Source: Pachysolen tannophilus NRRL Y-2460 (Eukaryota > Ascomycota > Pichiomycetes > Alaninales > Pachysolenaceae). From it: 64,000 bases of DNA. Numbering within the stretch: position 1 is the first letter of the stretch; each line of letters opens with the position of its first letter. The notes beneath the pieces were generated by a model that worked only from the letters and a program-made list of their open reading frames with translations, was not told where the DNA came from and did not search any database. The stretch lies in NCBI GenBank assembly GCA_001661245.1, contig KV454011.1, positions 2,181,051 to 2,245,050 of the forward strand, in the 5' to 3' direction. The position numbers and the translations under genes were made by a program. Of this stretch, positions 55,216 through 63,780 are shown piece after piece.

Positions 55216-57771
55216 TTAAAGAGGAATAACCATGAAATTGAATTCAAAATTAGGACGATTGTCATTATCGTTATTACCTCCGGCTTCTCCTGCTGCTACT
55301 CTTTGTTCAAATCTTCTTCTTGTTCTGTTATGAATGTATATGAATGACCCAACTGCTAGCAGCAAGAATGCAAATATTATCAAATCGTCAAAATCCTCAT
55401 CTACCATCAGTGCATTATTTTCATTTGCCTGTTGTCGTCCTTGGTTCTCATTTTCATTATTATTATTATTATTATTGTTATTATTGTTATTGTTATTGTT
55501 ATTATTGTTGTTATCATTATTCACCAGGTTATTCTGATCCAGGATATTTTCATTCAAAAATTCATTATTTGTCTTTTTAATACTTCTGTACAAATTTTTC
55601 CAATCACTCCAAGTTCTTCTCTTTTTAGTTCTATTCTCATCTTCCATACCTTTTGATCCTAATAATCTACTAAACCACATTTTAATTTTTAGTTTAATCA
55701 ATGCTAATTGAATTGGTAAATATGCATCATTTCTTTTCCCTATCATTGTTTTACTTAATAATGCTAGATCATAATATCTTTTTGCCAAATGATAATCTTT
55801 AGGAACTCCAAGTCCCATTTCATACATGTAACCTAAATTGAAACTACCTTGACTTGAATGTCTACTAGAAGCATCTTGATAATATGAAGCAGCTCTATTG
55901 TAATCTGGAGGAACAGAATAAGAATCATTACCAATTTCTTGGGAAAGAGCACCATAATAATATAAATCTCCTAAAAAGACGGTTGAATCAATATTGAATT
56001 GTTTTGAAGATCTTGAATAATAAGTAAGAGCAGATTGAAATCTAGAAATTGGTAATTTTGGTAAACTTTCTAAATATGGGATTGCTTGATATAAAAGAAA
56101 CCCTGTAGATGATTGAGCAGTTTCATAACCTTGTTCTGCAGCCATTGCATAACCAATAAGAGCTAATTCCATGTGATTTTTGGTCAATTTTTTGAAAGCC
56201 CATTCCAACGTTGTTATAATTGGCTCAATTTTTTCAACAAAAGCTTTATAAATCACAACAGTATCTTCACATGATTTCTTGCCATTTACACCTTTCTCAT
56301 AAAGAGTTCCAAGATAATATGTTGCTTCTTCACAACCACCATAAGCTGCACGTTGCATATATTCAAATCCTTTAGCAGTATCTCCCTTTTTCAATAGATA
56401 TCTAGCATAATAAAATAAGCATCTTTCATTTTTTTGATATGAAACCGATGAATAGTAAAGGTCAGCCATTGCATCATTTGGTTCTTCCAAACCAAGACCA
56501 TATTCATATATTAATCCCAAATCACAAATCGCTTCTATTGAATTAACTGCTTTTTCAGCTTCTTTTAACCATTTAAGAGCCTCATGATAATCTTGTTCTG
56601 TTCCTTCACCTCTTAAATACATGTGACCAACCATAGAACAGCATTTAGCTGTGAAAAGTCTATCCACAGGTCTATCACCAGACTCTGGGGTTATTTTACT
56701 TAATAGTTCTACCCCATGAGTGGCACATTCATATGATTTTTCAAATGCTTGTTTATAATCTCTTTTATGGAAATAATCACCAGAATAATAAGCTTTAGAT
56801 TGATAATAAAGTTGAACTGATCTATGATCAGCTGGATCAATATTAATTTCATTAAAGATATTTTTATCATACCCATGATTTTCTGTATTACGTACTAATG
56901 AATTAGGTTGTTCACTAGCCTTTTTACCATAAAGTCCTCCAGAAAAATCCGAAATTCTAACTGAATAACTATCTATATTAGGACCACCTATTGGGCCATT
57001 ATTAATGAACTCCAATGATTTTTGAGCTACTATATTATAATAATATAATGCCAATTCACAATTTCTAGGAACAGAAATTCCTTGATAGTAACGATACCCT
57101 AAAACCATTGTTGCCCTCAAATCACCCATTTCATGAGCAGTTTGATAATGTAATAAAGATTTTGCTTGATTAAACTCAACTTCACCGAAAAGCCCAGTTG
57201 CATAAATAAAACCTAGCATATAATGAGCAGTAGCATTTTCTCTATTTATATCAGCTAATTTATTATAATATTGTAATGAAAGAGAACCATTTCTTGGAAT
57301 TGAATAATTTCCAAACATATTCATTTCAGCCAACATAAAAGTAGCATCCAGATTATTTAGATCAGAAGCCTGTTGTAATAACTCCAAAGCTCTTAATTGA
57401 TCTCTCCTCAAAGTTGACATATCGTACATATAATCTCGTCTCACACTATATTCGTTATAATCAATGTTATACATAATCGTCCGACTTTCATCCTCATCTT
57501 CATTAATCAATTTAAAATAATCCAAAGTTTCAAAATCCTCATCATCATCTGTCTTGAAAGGATACAACAAATCTAGAGCTTGATAATATAACTCCTGAGC
57601 AAAAGGTAACGACTCATTCCTATTAGCTTGTAATACCTGCTGTCCATTCTTGTCTTCATCATATTTCAAATTACCTGATTTCAATTCCGATTCCGATTCA
57701 AATTCAAATTCAAATTCTGAACCAACTATTAAAAAGTTCAATTGATCTATAATCAGTTTTAGATGATACAA
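55216..57771 (-). CDS. HRD3: Hrd3/SEL1L-like ERAD factor, 5' end missing
   Basis: Hrd3 is the lumenal partner of the Hrd1 ubiquitin ligase in ER-associated degradation. The frame carries many SEL1 repeats, VRISDFSGGLYGK, and QGSFNLGYMYEMGLGVPKDYHLAKRYYD. An Asn tract and a C-terminal membrane segment (LIIFAFLLLAVGSFIYI) follow, with a tail ending FEFNFMVIPL like yeast PGWDFNVQIFAI. The frame is open back to 57783, but its first ATG is at about codon 100 (57474), well inside homologous sequence, and no signal peptide precedes it. The listed 5' limit is a TTG, not a trusted start. It overlaps the p62 N-terminal ORF by 62 nt. An intron acceptor (TTATAG, exon from 57746) is possible. See the inversion finding. 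Confidence 0.88.
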   Translation of the reverse strand: MYHLKLIIDQLNFLIVGSEFEFEFESESELKSGNLKYDEDKNGQQVLQANRNESLPFAQELYYQALDLLYPFKTDDDEDFETLDYFKLINEDEDESRTIMYNIDYNEYSVRRDYMYDMSTLRRDQLRALELLQQASDLNNLDATFMLAEMNMFGNYSIPRNGSLSLQYYNKLADINRENATAHYMLGFIYATGLFGEVEFNQAKSLLHYQTAHEMGDLRATMVLGYRYYQGISVPRNCELALYYYNIVAQKSLEFINNGPIGGPNIDSYSVRISDFSGGLYGKKASEQPNSLVRNTENHGYDKNIFNEINIDPADHRSVQLYYQSKAYYSGDYFHKRDYKQAFEKSYECATHGVELLSKITPESGDRPVDRLFTAKCCSMVGHMYLRGEGTEQDYHEALKWLKEAEKAVNSIEAICDLGLIYEYGLGLEEPNDAMADLYYSSVSYQKNERCLFYYARYLLKKGDTAKGFEYMQRAAYGGCEEATYYLGTLYEKGVNGKKSCEDTVVIYKAFVEKIEPIITTLEWAFKKLTKNHMELALIGYAMAAEQGYETAQSSTGFLLYQAIPYLESLPKLPISRFQSALTYYSRSSKQFNIDSTVFLGDLYYYGALSQEIGNDSYSVPPDYNRAASYYQDASSRHSSQGSFNLGYMYEMGLGVPKDYHLAKRYYDLALLSKTMIGKRNDAYLPIQLALIKLKIKMWFSRLLGSKGMEDENRTKKRRTWSDWKNLYRSIKKTNNEFLNENILDQNNLVNNDNNNNNNNNNNNNNNNNNNNENENQGRQQANENNALMVDEDFDDLIIFAFLLLAVGSFIYIHNRTRRRFEQRVAAGEAGGNNDNDNRPNFEFNFMVIPL

Positions 57772-58540
57772 TATCGATTTTTTCTAAATCTGAATTTAAA
57801 TCATATTTAATTGGGTTAAAGTTTGGAATTCTATATTCATTTGATTCTGTTGATTTCCTAGAAGTTAACTTTGCCAATTCTAAAGGACCAATATTTGAAA
57901 TCACATCCACATCCGATGCAAATCTACTATTTATCATGTTTGTTCTTTTCTTTAAATCATACTTGTTAATTTCTCGAAGTTTTAAATAATAACTAGTCAA
58001 ATCATTAAAGATTTTATATCCATCATAGAATTCTCTTACTTGACTCCTAATAATCTTACTCAATGAAGATCGAGGCTTCTCAACAATCCCAGTATTATAA
58101 GACCAATGCGATTCATTATCTTGTTGGTTGGGACATGTAAACCCAAATGATTTCCCAATAAGTTGACCTTCATTATCCTTATGATCTTTAAAAGTAATGT
58201 TCAAACTAGAATAACATCTGGGACAATTGAAACAATTCCCTGAACAATAACTGTACTCCAATTTCATCTCTAGCATACAATGAGGACAGAATTTACATTC
58301 CACCTCAGGCTCCAAACATTTCCTACACCTTATAGAACAACAAGTTGAACAAAACCATAAATTGGAAATCGGATGTAATGTGTTTTCATCTAAAATTGTA
58401 CTCGGTATCAATGATTTCTCATCATCTTCAGTTACAACATCAACAACATCAACCACATCATTAACCGGCTCAGAGCAAGGGCAAAATATCAATATCTCCG
58501 GCCTCTCGCCATCGGATAACTCATCATCGAGTAAATCCAT
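57710..58540 (-). CDS. dynactin p62 (DCTN4), N-terminal half as a separate ORF
   Basis: Dynactin p62 is a pointed-end subunit of the dynactin complex that assists dynein cargo binding. This 276-residue ORF has the family's Cys-rich zinc-binding block (WFCSTCCSIRCRKC, CKFCPHC, CSGNCFNCPRC) and a coiled region, matching human DCTN4 YFCRYCSELRSLEC, YCPSC, RCANCFDCPGC. It stops where the family would continue into the second Cys motif. That second part is encoded on the other strand at 58850-59608. The last residues (TDYRSIELFNSWFRI) lie in HRD3-side sequence. S. cerevisiae lacks p62. A second ATG lies 5 nt upstream, out of frame. Confidence 0.9.
   Translation of the reverse strand: MDLLDDELSDGERPEILIFCPCSEPVNDVVDVVDVVTEDDEKSLIPSTILDENTLHPISNLWFCSTCCSIRCRKCLEPEVECKFCPHCMLEMKLEYSYCSGNCFNCPRCYSSLNITFKDHKDNEGQLIGKSFGFTCPNQQDNESHWSYNTGIVEKPRSSLSKIIRSQVREFYDGYKIFNDLTSYYLKLREINKYDLKKRTNMINSRFASDVDVISNIGPLELAKLTSRKSTESNEYRIPNFNPIKYDLNSDLEKIDIVSSKTDYRSIELFNSWFRI
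57757..57774 (-). repeat. left arm of an 18-bp inverted repeat bounding the p62 N-half segment
   Basis: The minus strand here reads ATATTGTATCATCTAAAA. The plus strand at 58857-58874 reads the same except one base (17/18). Both copies are read in the same p62 frame (ATT-GTA/GAA-TCA-TCT-AAA). They sit at the two break sites of p62. Confidence 0.8.
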
Positions 58541-58849
58541 CTCATATTCTTATTATTATCTATAAAAATAACTAAAAATTGGAAAGACGTGTTTTTCAAC
58601 TACTTTTTATTATATATATAAATTGATCATCATCATATCATATCATATCATATAATATAATATAAAGTTAATAATTAAAACTAGAACATAGGAAGAAATC
58701 ATATAAACTCGGGAGGAAGAGGTTTATCATTTTTTTTTTTAAATTCTAATCTTATCTATAGATGTCTATTAGTTGCTAATGGTTTGCTTATGGACTTTGG
58801 TATTGGAATTGCTGGTAGTACTGCGTAAGAAAATTCAAACAGAATACCA
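58541..58849. promoter_or_regulatory. divergent region between the p62 halves, with signal-peptide-like ORF
   Basis: The region is 309 bp. It has ATCAT repeats near 58628-58652 and TATA-rich sequence. A 24-codon plus-strand ORF at 58779-58853 starts MVCLWTLVLEL, looks like a signal peptide, and its TGA overlaps the ATG of the p62 C-half (ATGA). A GTAAGA donor-like site lies inside it at 58825-58830. Confidence 0.6.
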
Positions 58850-59608
58850 ATGAATAATATTGAATCATCTAAAAGCCAACAGAAAGAAAATTTGTTTCCA
58901 TTACATCAGAAACTTCGATCAAAAATATCATTGCGATGCAAGAAATGTAGAGATCAAATAATGAAACCAGATTCTGATCCTATATCTACAAAATTTTACA
59001 AGAGTAATAATGCTACTACTGTGCTCCCATTTATACAAATTTCTCCATTGTTAAACAACTTATACAACAACAAATTCATTCCAAATTCCAAAGTTCAATT
59101 ATTGATGAGTTTTATAAATTATTCACCTCAAGAAATGGAAATTTCAATTTCAAGTCTTGATAAATTGTCTCTAACTAAAAATTTCACAGAAACTACTTCG
59201 TTATCTGATAACTTTATCAAGATAAACCTTCCATGCTCAAGTTTTAAACTCAAGCAACAACCTAAAAATCCATTAAAATTGGAAAACTTGATAACAACAA
59301 TTCCAACTGTGGAATTAAACAATTATTCAAGGCTATCAAGAACAGAGCTAATTAATAGAAACAAAGTTATTAAGCGACTCAGTACACCGTCAACCGGCAA
59401 TTCTCAAACAGTACCTTTAGATTCAGGAATCAACTGGTGTACAATCCCATTAGAATTATCAATTGGTGATCTCAGTCAGAATCTCAATCAATACAAAACT
59501 CAGTTGAAGATACCATTTTTCATTAGTATAAAGCAAAAACAAACAGAGAATATAGAGCAGGCATTTGGGATTTGGATAATCGCAAAGTTGGGATATATAG
59601 AAGCATAG
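58850..59608 (+). CDS. dynactin p62 (DCTN4), C-terminal half as a separate ORF
   Basis: This 252-residue ORF begins MNNIESSKSQQKENLFPLHQKL and then has SLRCKKCRDQIMKPDSDPISTKF, matching the second Cys motif of human DCTN4 ([23 protein letters not shown]). Beta-rich sequence like the DCTN4 C-terminal domain follows. It lacks the N-terminal zinc block, which lies head-to-head on the minus strand. An in-frame stop at 58826-58828 closes the frame upstream. The ATG is at 58850. Confidence 0.88.
   Translation: MNNIESSKSQQKENLFPLHQKLRSKISLRCKKCRDQIMKPDSDPISTKFYKSNNATTVLPFIQISPLLNNLYNNKFIPNSKVQLLMSFINYSPQEMEISISSLDKLSLTKNFTETTSLSDNFIKINLPCSSFKLKQQPKNPLKLENLITTIPTVELNNYSRLSRTELINRNKVIKRLSTPSTGNSQTVPLDSGINWCTIPLELSIGDLSQNLNQYKTQLKIPFFISIKQKQTENIEQAFGIWIIAKLGYIEA
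58857..58874 (+). repeat. right arm of the 18-bp inverted repeat
   Basis: The sequence ATATTGAATCATCTAAAA lies just after the start of the p62 C-half and pairs with the arm at 57757-57774. Spacing between the outer ends is 1,118 bp. Confidence 0.8.
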
Positions 59609-59780
59609 ATAGCATAGAAGTTAATAGAGTCTTTTGTCAATCTCATCAACTTTTGTATTATATTGTATATATTTGTATGTATTCATGTACGTAACGCGCC
59701 TTAAAATTATTTATTCAAAAATAAAATAAACCAAAACATCAAATTAATAATTAATACAAAAAAAGTTAGCTGAGACAGAG

Positions 59781-60263
59781 ATGGCGTTGGCAAAGAGATC
59801 ATCCGGAGCGATTGATGAGGGACTGGAAAGGGAAAGGGAACGAGAACAGGAACAGGAACAGGAACCTCAGTTTTCAACAACTGCTTTAGCAAGAATTTTC
59901 CATACGGTTGCATTTGAAAATGGAGATACAAGAATAACGAACAGAACTTTGGAGCTTTCGGCAGAATACCTTCGAATGTTTACCAGAGAAGCAATATTAA
60001 GGGCAAATGAGGTCAGGATTCAGGAGTCAATCAAGAATAATAATAAGTTTAAAGTGGAATTAGCTAATAATGTTACGAATAAAAAAGAAAAAAGACCTAC
60101 TGCTGCTGATCATGAAGATGATATGAATCAACATAGTGTAGACGAGGATGATGATGATGATGATACAGATAGAAATGGAGGATCGGGACAGGAGCTCATT
60201 GGGGATGTTTTGGATACAAGGCATTTACAAGATGTGTCAGGGTTGTTACTTTTAGATTTTTGA
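59781..60263 (+). CDS. MHF2: CENP-X/Mhf2 histone-fold protein with acidic insertion
   Basis: CENP-X (yeast Mhf2) pairs with CENP-S/Mhf1 in the histone-fold complex at kinetochores and with FANCM/Mph1 at stalled forks. The 160-residue protein has TTALARIFHTVAFENGDTRIT and RTLELSAEYLRMFTREAILRANEVR (helices 1 and 2) and a terminal LQDVSGLLLLDF, as in human CENP-X (VLPQLLLDF). Yeast and human proteins have about 80 residues; here an Asn/Lys then Asp-rich insertion of roughly 70 residues separates helix 2 from the last helix. A Glu/Arg/Gln-rich N-terminus is also extra. ATG at 59781. Confidence 0.88.
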   Translation: MALAKRSSGAIDEGLEREREREQEQEQEPQFSTTALARIFHTVAFENGDTRITNRTLELSAEYLRMFTREAILRANEVRIQESIKNNNKFKVELANNVTNKKEKRPTAADHEDDMNQHSVDEDDDDDDTDRNGGSGQELIGDVLDTRHLQDVSGLLLLDF

Positions 60264-60368
60264 AAATTGTGAATATAAACATCTACTTAAATAAATTAAA
60301 AAAATATTAAAAAATATTAGTCTTTTGTTCCGAATATTAATAAACTAGTAAAAATAATATGGAAATAA

Positions 60369-62132
60369 TTAATGAGCATGATCACTTGGATCTATTTTAA
60401 AAATTTTATCAGGGTTTAAAATTCTTAGTGGGTCCAATGACATTTTCAATTTCCTCATTAATGCTACCACATCTTCACCCATTTCTTCTACAAGGTATTC
60501 TCTTTTACCATATCCAATAGCGTGTTCCCCGGTACATGTTCCTTCTAATTCCAATGCTTTTTTAACCATTCTATCAACCAAGTACTGTGCAGTCAGTCTT
60601 TGTTCTGGTTTGAACAACAAAAAAGAATGGAAATTACCATCACCAGCGTGAGCAACCAATGTAGCATTTAATCCAGAATCTTCAATTTCTTTTTTCATTT
60701 CTTTCAAAATAATTGGTAAATTAGAAATTGGAACTGCTACATCTGTTGTCCAAATTTGAATATCACTACTAATGTTTGCCCTACCGTAGTTTATAGTAGA
60801 CCATAAAGCAACTTTTCTAGCACTCCAAAGTTCTTCTTTATCCTCTGGAGATTCTGCAAATTGAAAAGAAGAATTATTATTCTGTTTACAAAGAATTCTT
60901 AATTTCTCTGATCGGTGTTTAATTTCATCTTTAGAATCACCACCTATTTTGAAAAATAATGTTGTCAATTCATCAAATTTCTTGGAAAGTTCACCTGATC
61001 GATTTATATACATCATCATTTTATCATCAACCATTTCCATTGCATTGACATCAATTCCTTGTGCTACAACTTCAGCACAAACTTTAGCAGAATCTTCAAT
61101 TGTTGGGAAACTAACTACAGCAACATGTTCAACTTTTGGTTTAACATGTAGTTTCAAGGTTGCCTCAGTGACAATACCTAATGTACCTTCACTACCGATA
61201 AATAAACCATTTAAATTATAACCTGCGGACGATTTTGTAGATCTTTTCTTGGTTTTAATAATGGTTCCGTCAGCTAAAACCACAGTTAAATTAACAACAT
61301 TTTCTTTCATTGTTTTATATTTTAATGCCTTAGTTCCAGAACAACTATTGGCAATACAACCACCTATCATGGCTCCTGGACCAGGGTCAACACCAATCAT
61401 CAAATTATATTTAGCCAATTCCTCATCTAATGATTCCCAACCAATACCAGGTTGTACAACGACATCTAAATCATCCTTATGTATTGAAACAATTTTATCC
61501 ATATGTGAACAGTCAATACAGATTCCACCTCTTGTAGGAATAAAGTGACCTTCCAATGAAGAAAGACCACTTGTTGGAACAACAGGAATGATATAATGAT
61601 GACAAATTTTCATGATTTTACTAACTTCTTCAGTAGATTTTGGATATATTATATATTTTGAAATTTGAGTTGGACCAGCATGATGAGAATTGAAATAAGT
61701 ATCAGCATGATCTTTTAATTCAGATTGATTCTCTGAAATTTGATCTTCTTTTAAAAATTCACGAAGATCTTTAATAGCATTTGCCAAATCAGTTGGTCCA
61801 CCATAAACCGGAGGACTAAGATCATACAATTTTGTAATTGATGAACGAGGGAAAAGAGCTTCTGGTGGATGTAAACTAATATTATAAGAAGAATAGACTG
61901 TACCCAGAAGAACTCCTGTAACAAACACAAGACCTGAAGTGATTAAGTAACTTTTCGACTCTTTCTTTTGGTCATCATCTTTCCCATCTTTAGTACCCGA
62001 ATTAAACCGTTGTTGAGTGAATTGCAATGGTAATGATAACCTCGATCTAGATTGAAACCATAAATTCTTAGAATCAACCTTAATTGATCTCTTTACAGCA
62101 CTTTCCAAATTCTTCTTAGTTGACCTTATCAT
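60369..62132 (-). CDS. DLD1: mitochondrial D-lactate dehydrogenase (cytochrome)
   Basis: This FAD enzyme oxidises D-lactate to pyruvate and passes electrons to cytochrome c at the inner membrane. The 587-residue protein has the same length as yeast Dld1. It has a basic presequence, a membrane segment at about 65-85, and an FAD-binding PCMH domain with VVPTSGLSSLEGHF, VQPGIGWESLDEEL, GVDPGPGAMIGGCIANSCSG and LFIGSEGTLGIVTEATLKL. The C-terminal FAD-oxidase domain has AHAGDGNFHSFLLF and GTCTGEHAIGYGKREYL. ATG at 62132-62130. It converges on MHF2 with 105 bp between stops. Confidence 0.96.
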   Translation of the reverse strand: MIRSTKKNLESAVKRSIKVDSKNLWFQSRSRLSLPLQFTQQRFNSGTKDGKDDDQKKESKSYLITSGLVFVTGVLLGTVYSSYNISLHPPEALFPRSSITKLYDLSPPVYGGPTDLANAIKDLREFLKEDQISENQSELKDHADTYFNSHHAGPTQISKYIIYPKSTEEVSKIMKICHHYIIPVVPTSGLSSLEGHFIPTRGGICIDCSHMDKIVSIHKDDLDVVVQPGIGWESLDEELAKYNLMIGVDPGPGAMIGGCIANSCSGTKALKYKTMKENVVNLTVVLADGTIIKTKKRSTKSSAGYNLNGLFIGSEGTLGIVTEATLKLHVKPKVEHVAVVSFPTIEDSAKVCAEVVAQGIDVNAMEMVDDKMMMYINRSGELSKKFDELTTLFFKIGGDSKDEIKHRSEKLRILCKQNNNSSFQFAESPEDKEELWSARKVALWSTINYGRANISSDIQIWTTDVAVPISNLPIILKEMKKEIEDSGLNATLVAHAGDGNFHSFLLFKPEQRLTAQYLVDRMVKKALELEGTCTGEHAIGYGKREYLVEEMGEDVVALMRKLKMSLDPLRILNPDKIFKIDPSDHAH

Positions 62133-62506
62133 TTCTGTTACCTTTTACCATCCAATAACAACTTCCATAAACCTGTTTTTACAATCATGTATTATTATTA
62201 TTATTATTATTCGGACAAATCTAATTATTTACTTTTCTCGCTATTTATATATAGGCGAGATATCTATGATCAACTACTAAATCTATTAATATACAACAAG
62301 AGATGACTTATATGAGAGGCAATTAGTTATAATTTCCATGATTGTTGAACTAGTAACCTGCTATATAATTTAAACAAAAATAAAATAAAAATAACCAAAC
62401 TAAACCAAACCAAACCAAATTTCAATTGAATATTTCATTCAAACTCTGTATCTTTGTATCTCTATATAAAACTATATATATATATATATAATTTGATTTT
62501 TTTAAT
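62133..62506. promoter_or_regulatory. DLD1 upstream region
   Basis: The region is 374 bp between the DLD1 start and the SDT1-like stop. It holds an ATT triplet run near 62189-62210, repeated AAACC units near 62396-62418 and a TA tract near 62474-62490. No gene was seen. Confidence 0.5.
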
Positions 62507-63409
62507 TTATGATTGAAATAATTCAGGACAAACTTTTGGTATATCAAGTATATTTCTGATTAATGATATTCCTTCATTTTCTGCACTTTTGCTTCTAACT
62601 GCTTCTAAATCTTCTTCTCTTTCGACATATTGAATAACATGTCCCCATCCAAACTTCTTTGCTGCCCGAGTGTTCAAGCCACTATCATCAACGAAATAAG
62701 CATTTTTTTTATCCAAGACTCCAGCTTCTTTCAAAGCTCTATCAAACATTTGAGGCATTGGTTTACAAATTAAGGGGAATTCTTCATAATGACAATAAGT
62801 TATACCATCAAATAAATCCCCAATTCCTAACAAGTGCACCACTCTTAAACCATGATTCTTATAAGCATTGGTAAATAACCATAATCTTTTACAAATTCCA
62901 TTTTTTTTCAAAGAAAGAAGCATTTTTCTTAATTCTTCATTTGGTTTTAATATTTTTTCTAATGGTAATGCATCATCAACTAATTTGTTATAATCCAAAG
63001 CATTAATCTTATGATTTCTAACAAGACCTTCAATGGCTAAACCATATTGAGTATAGTACCTATGATGTAGTCTATGAGCATCTTCATCGTTTAATTTTAA
63101 ATTATCTTTGAAAAATTTATGAATATAAATTTGCATTAAATCATGAATTTTTGTTGAACGCTCATATAAACAATTATCAATATCAAAGAAAAAAACAGGT
63201 TCATTATCCAGTTCAGTAACAGATCCAAGACCATATGTTAATTTTAACGGAGGAATATATGAAGTCGATGAGTTCAAATGAACATGACTATCCTCTCTTA
63301 AGAGAATCTCATCAACTTTAGATTGTTCATTTTCAGAAAACAATTCATGTTCTTTCAAAATTTGAGCTTCCAAATCCTGGTTATTTATATCGTTTAACGG
63401 TAATGCCAT
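62507..63409 (-). CDS. SDT1: Sdt1/Phm8-like HAD-family nucleotidase
   Basis: This 300-residue haloacid dehalogenase-fold phosphatase resembles yeast Sdt1 (pyrimidine 5'-nucleotidase, 280 residues) and Phm8 (321), which dephosphorylate nucleoside monophosphates. Motif I is FFFDIDNCLYE, motif II LWLFTNAYK, then CKPMPQMFDRAL and motif IV YFVDDSGLN. All catalytic Asp residues are present. It has about 70 extra N-terminal residues. ATG at 63409-63407. Whether it serves the Sdt1 or Phm8 role is not clear. Confidence 0.9.
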   Translation of the reverse strand: MALPLNDINNQDLEAQILKEHELFSENEQSKVDEILLREDSHVHLNSSTSYIPPLKLTYGLGSVTELDNEPVFFFDIDNCLYERSTKIHDLMQIYIHKFFKDNLKLNDEDAHRLHHRYYTQYGLAIEGLVRNHKINALDYNKLVDDALPLEKILKPNEELRKMLLSLKKNGICKRLWLFTNAYKNHGLRVVHLLGIGDLFDGITYCHYEEFPLICKPMPQMFDRALKEAGVLDKKNAYFVDDSGLNTRAAKKFGWGHVIQYVEREEDLEAVRSKSAENEGISLIRNILDIPKVCPELFQS

Positions 63410-63780
63410 ATCTATATATAGTAGAAAGAGATATCCTCAACCTAATGGGTTGTCTCTGTTAAATGAATAAGTAAAATAAAATAAAAAAAATGAATGAATG
63501 AATAATTCAATTTAAAACATATATTAGTCAAAAATATAAAATGTATAATTTTGAAATCTTAAAAGGGAAGTAAGCAAAAAAATTGATAGAAAGAACAAAA
63601 AATGACCAAAATTAAAACCCACCGGAACCCAAAGGAACCTAAAAGGAACCTAAAAGATTCCTCTGGGAACCCATAGAATCTTAGAGGATTTCATTTGAGA
63701 ATGATAATATTAAAAGATTAGAAAGAAAAAAAAAAAGGAAAAAATTATGTATTTGCTTTACATTCTATTTTCTTTATGAT
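63410..63780. promoter_or_regulatory. SDT1-like upstream region with GGAACC repeats
   Basis: The region is 371 bp. GGAACC units at 63624, 63634 and 63645, spaced 10-11 bp, are followed by imperfect copies (GATTCC, GGAACCC) to about 63673. The rest is AT-rich. No gene was seen. Confidence 0.5.

Noticed and set aside
58740-58830. Minus-strand frame reading AVLPAIPIPKSISKPL after a GCAG acceptor-like site
   Set aside because: An upstream exon would have to lie antisense inside the p62 C-half; no donor or homologue supports it.
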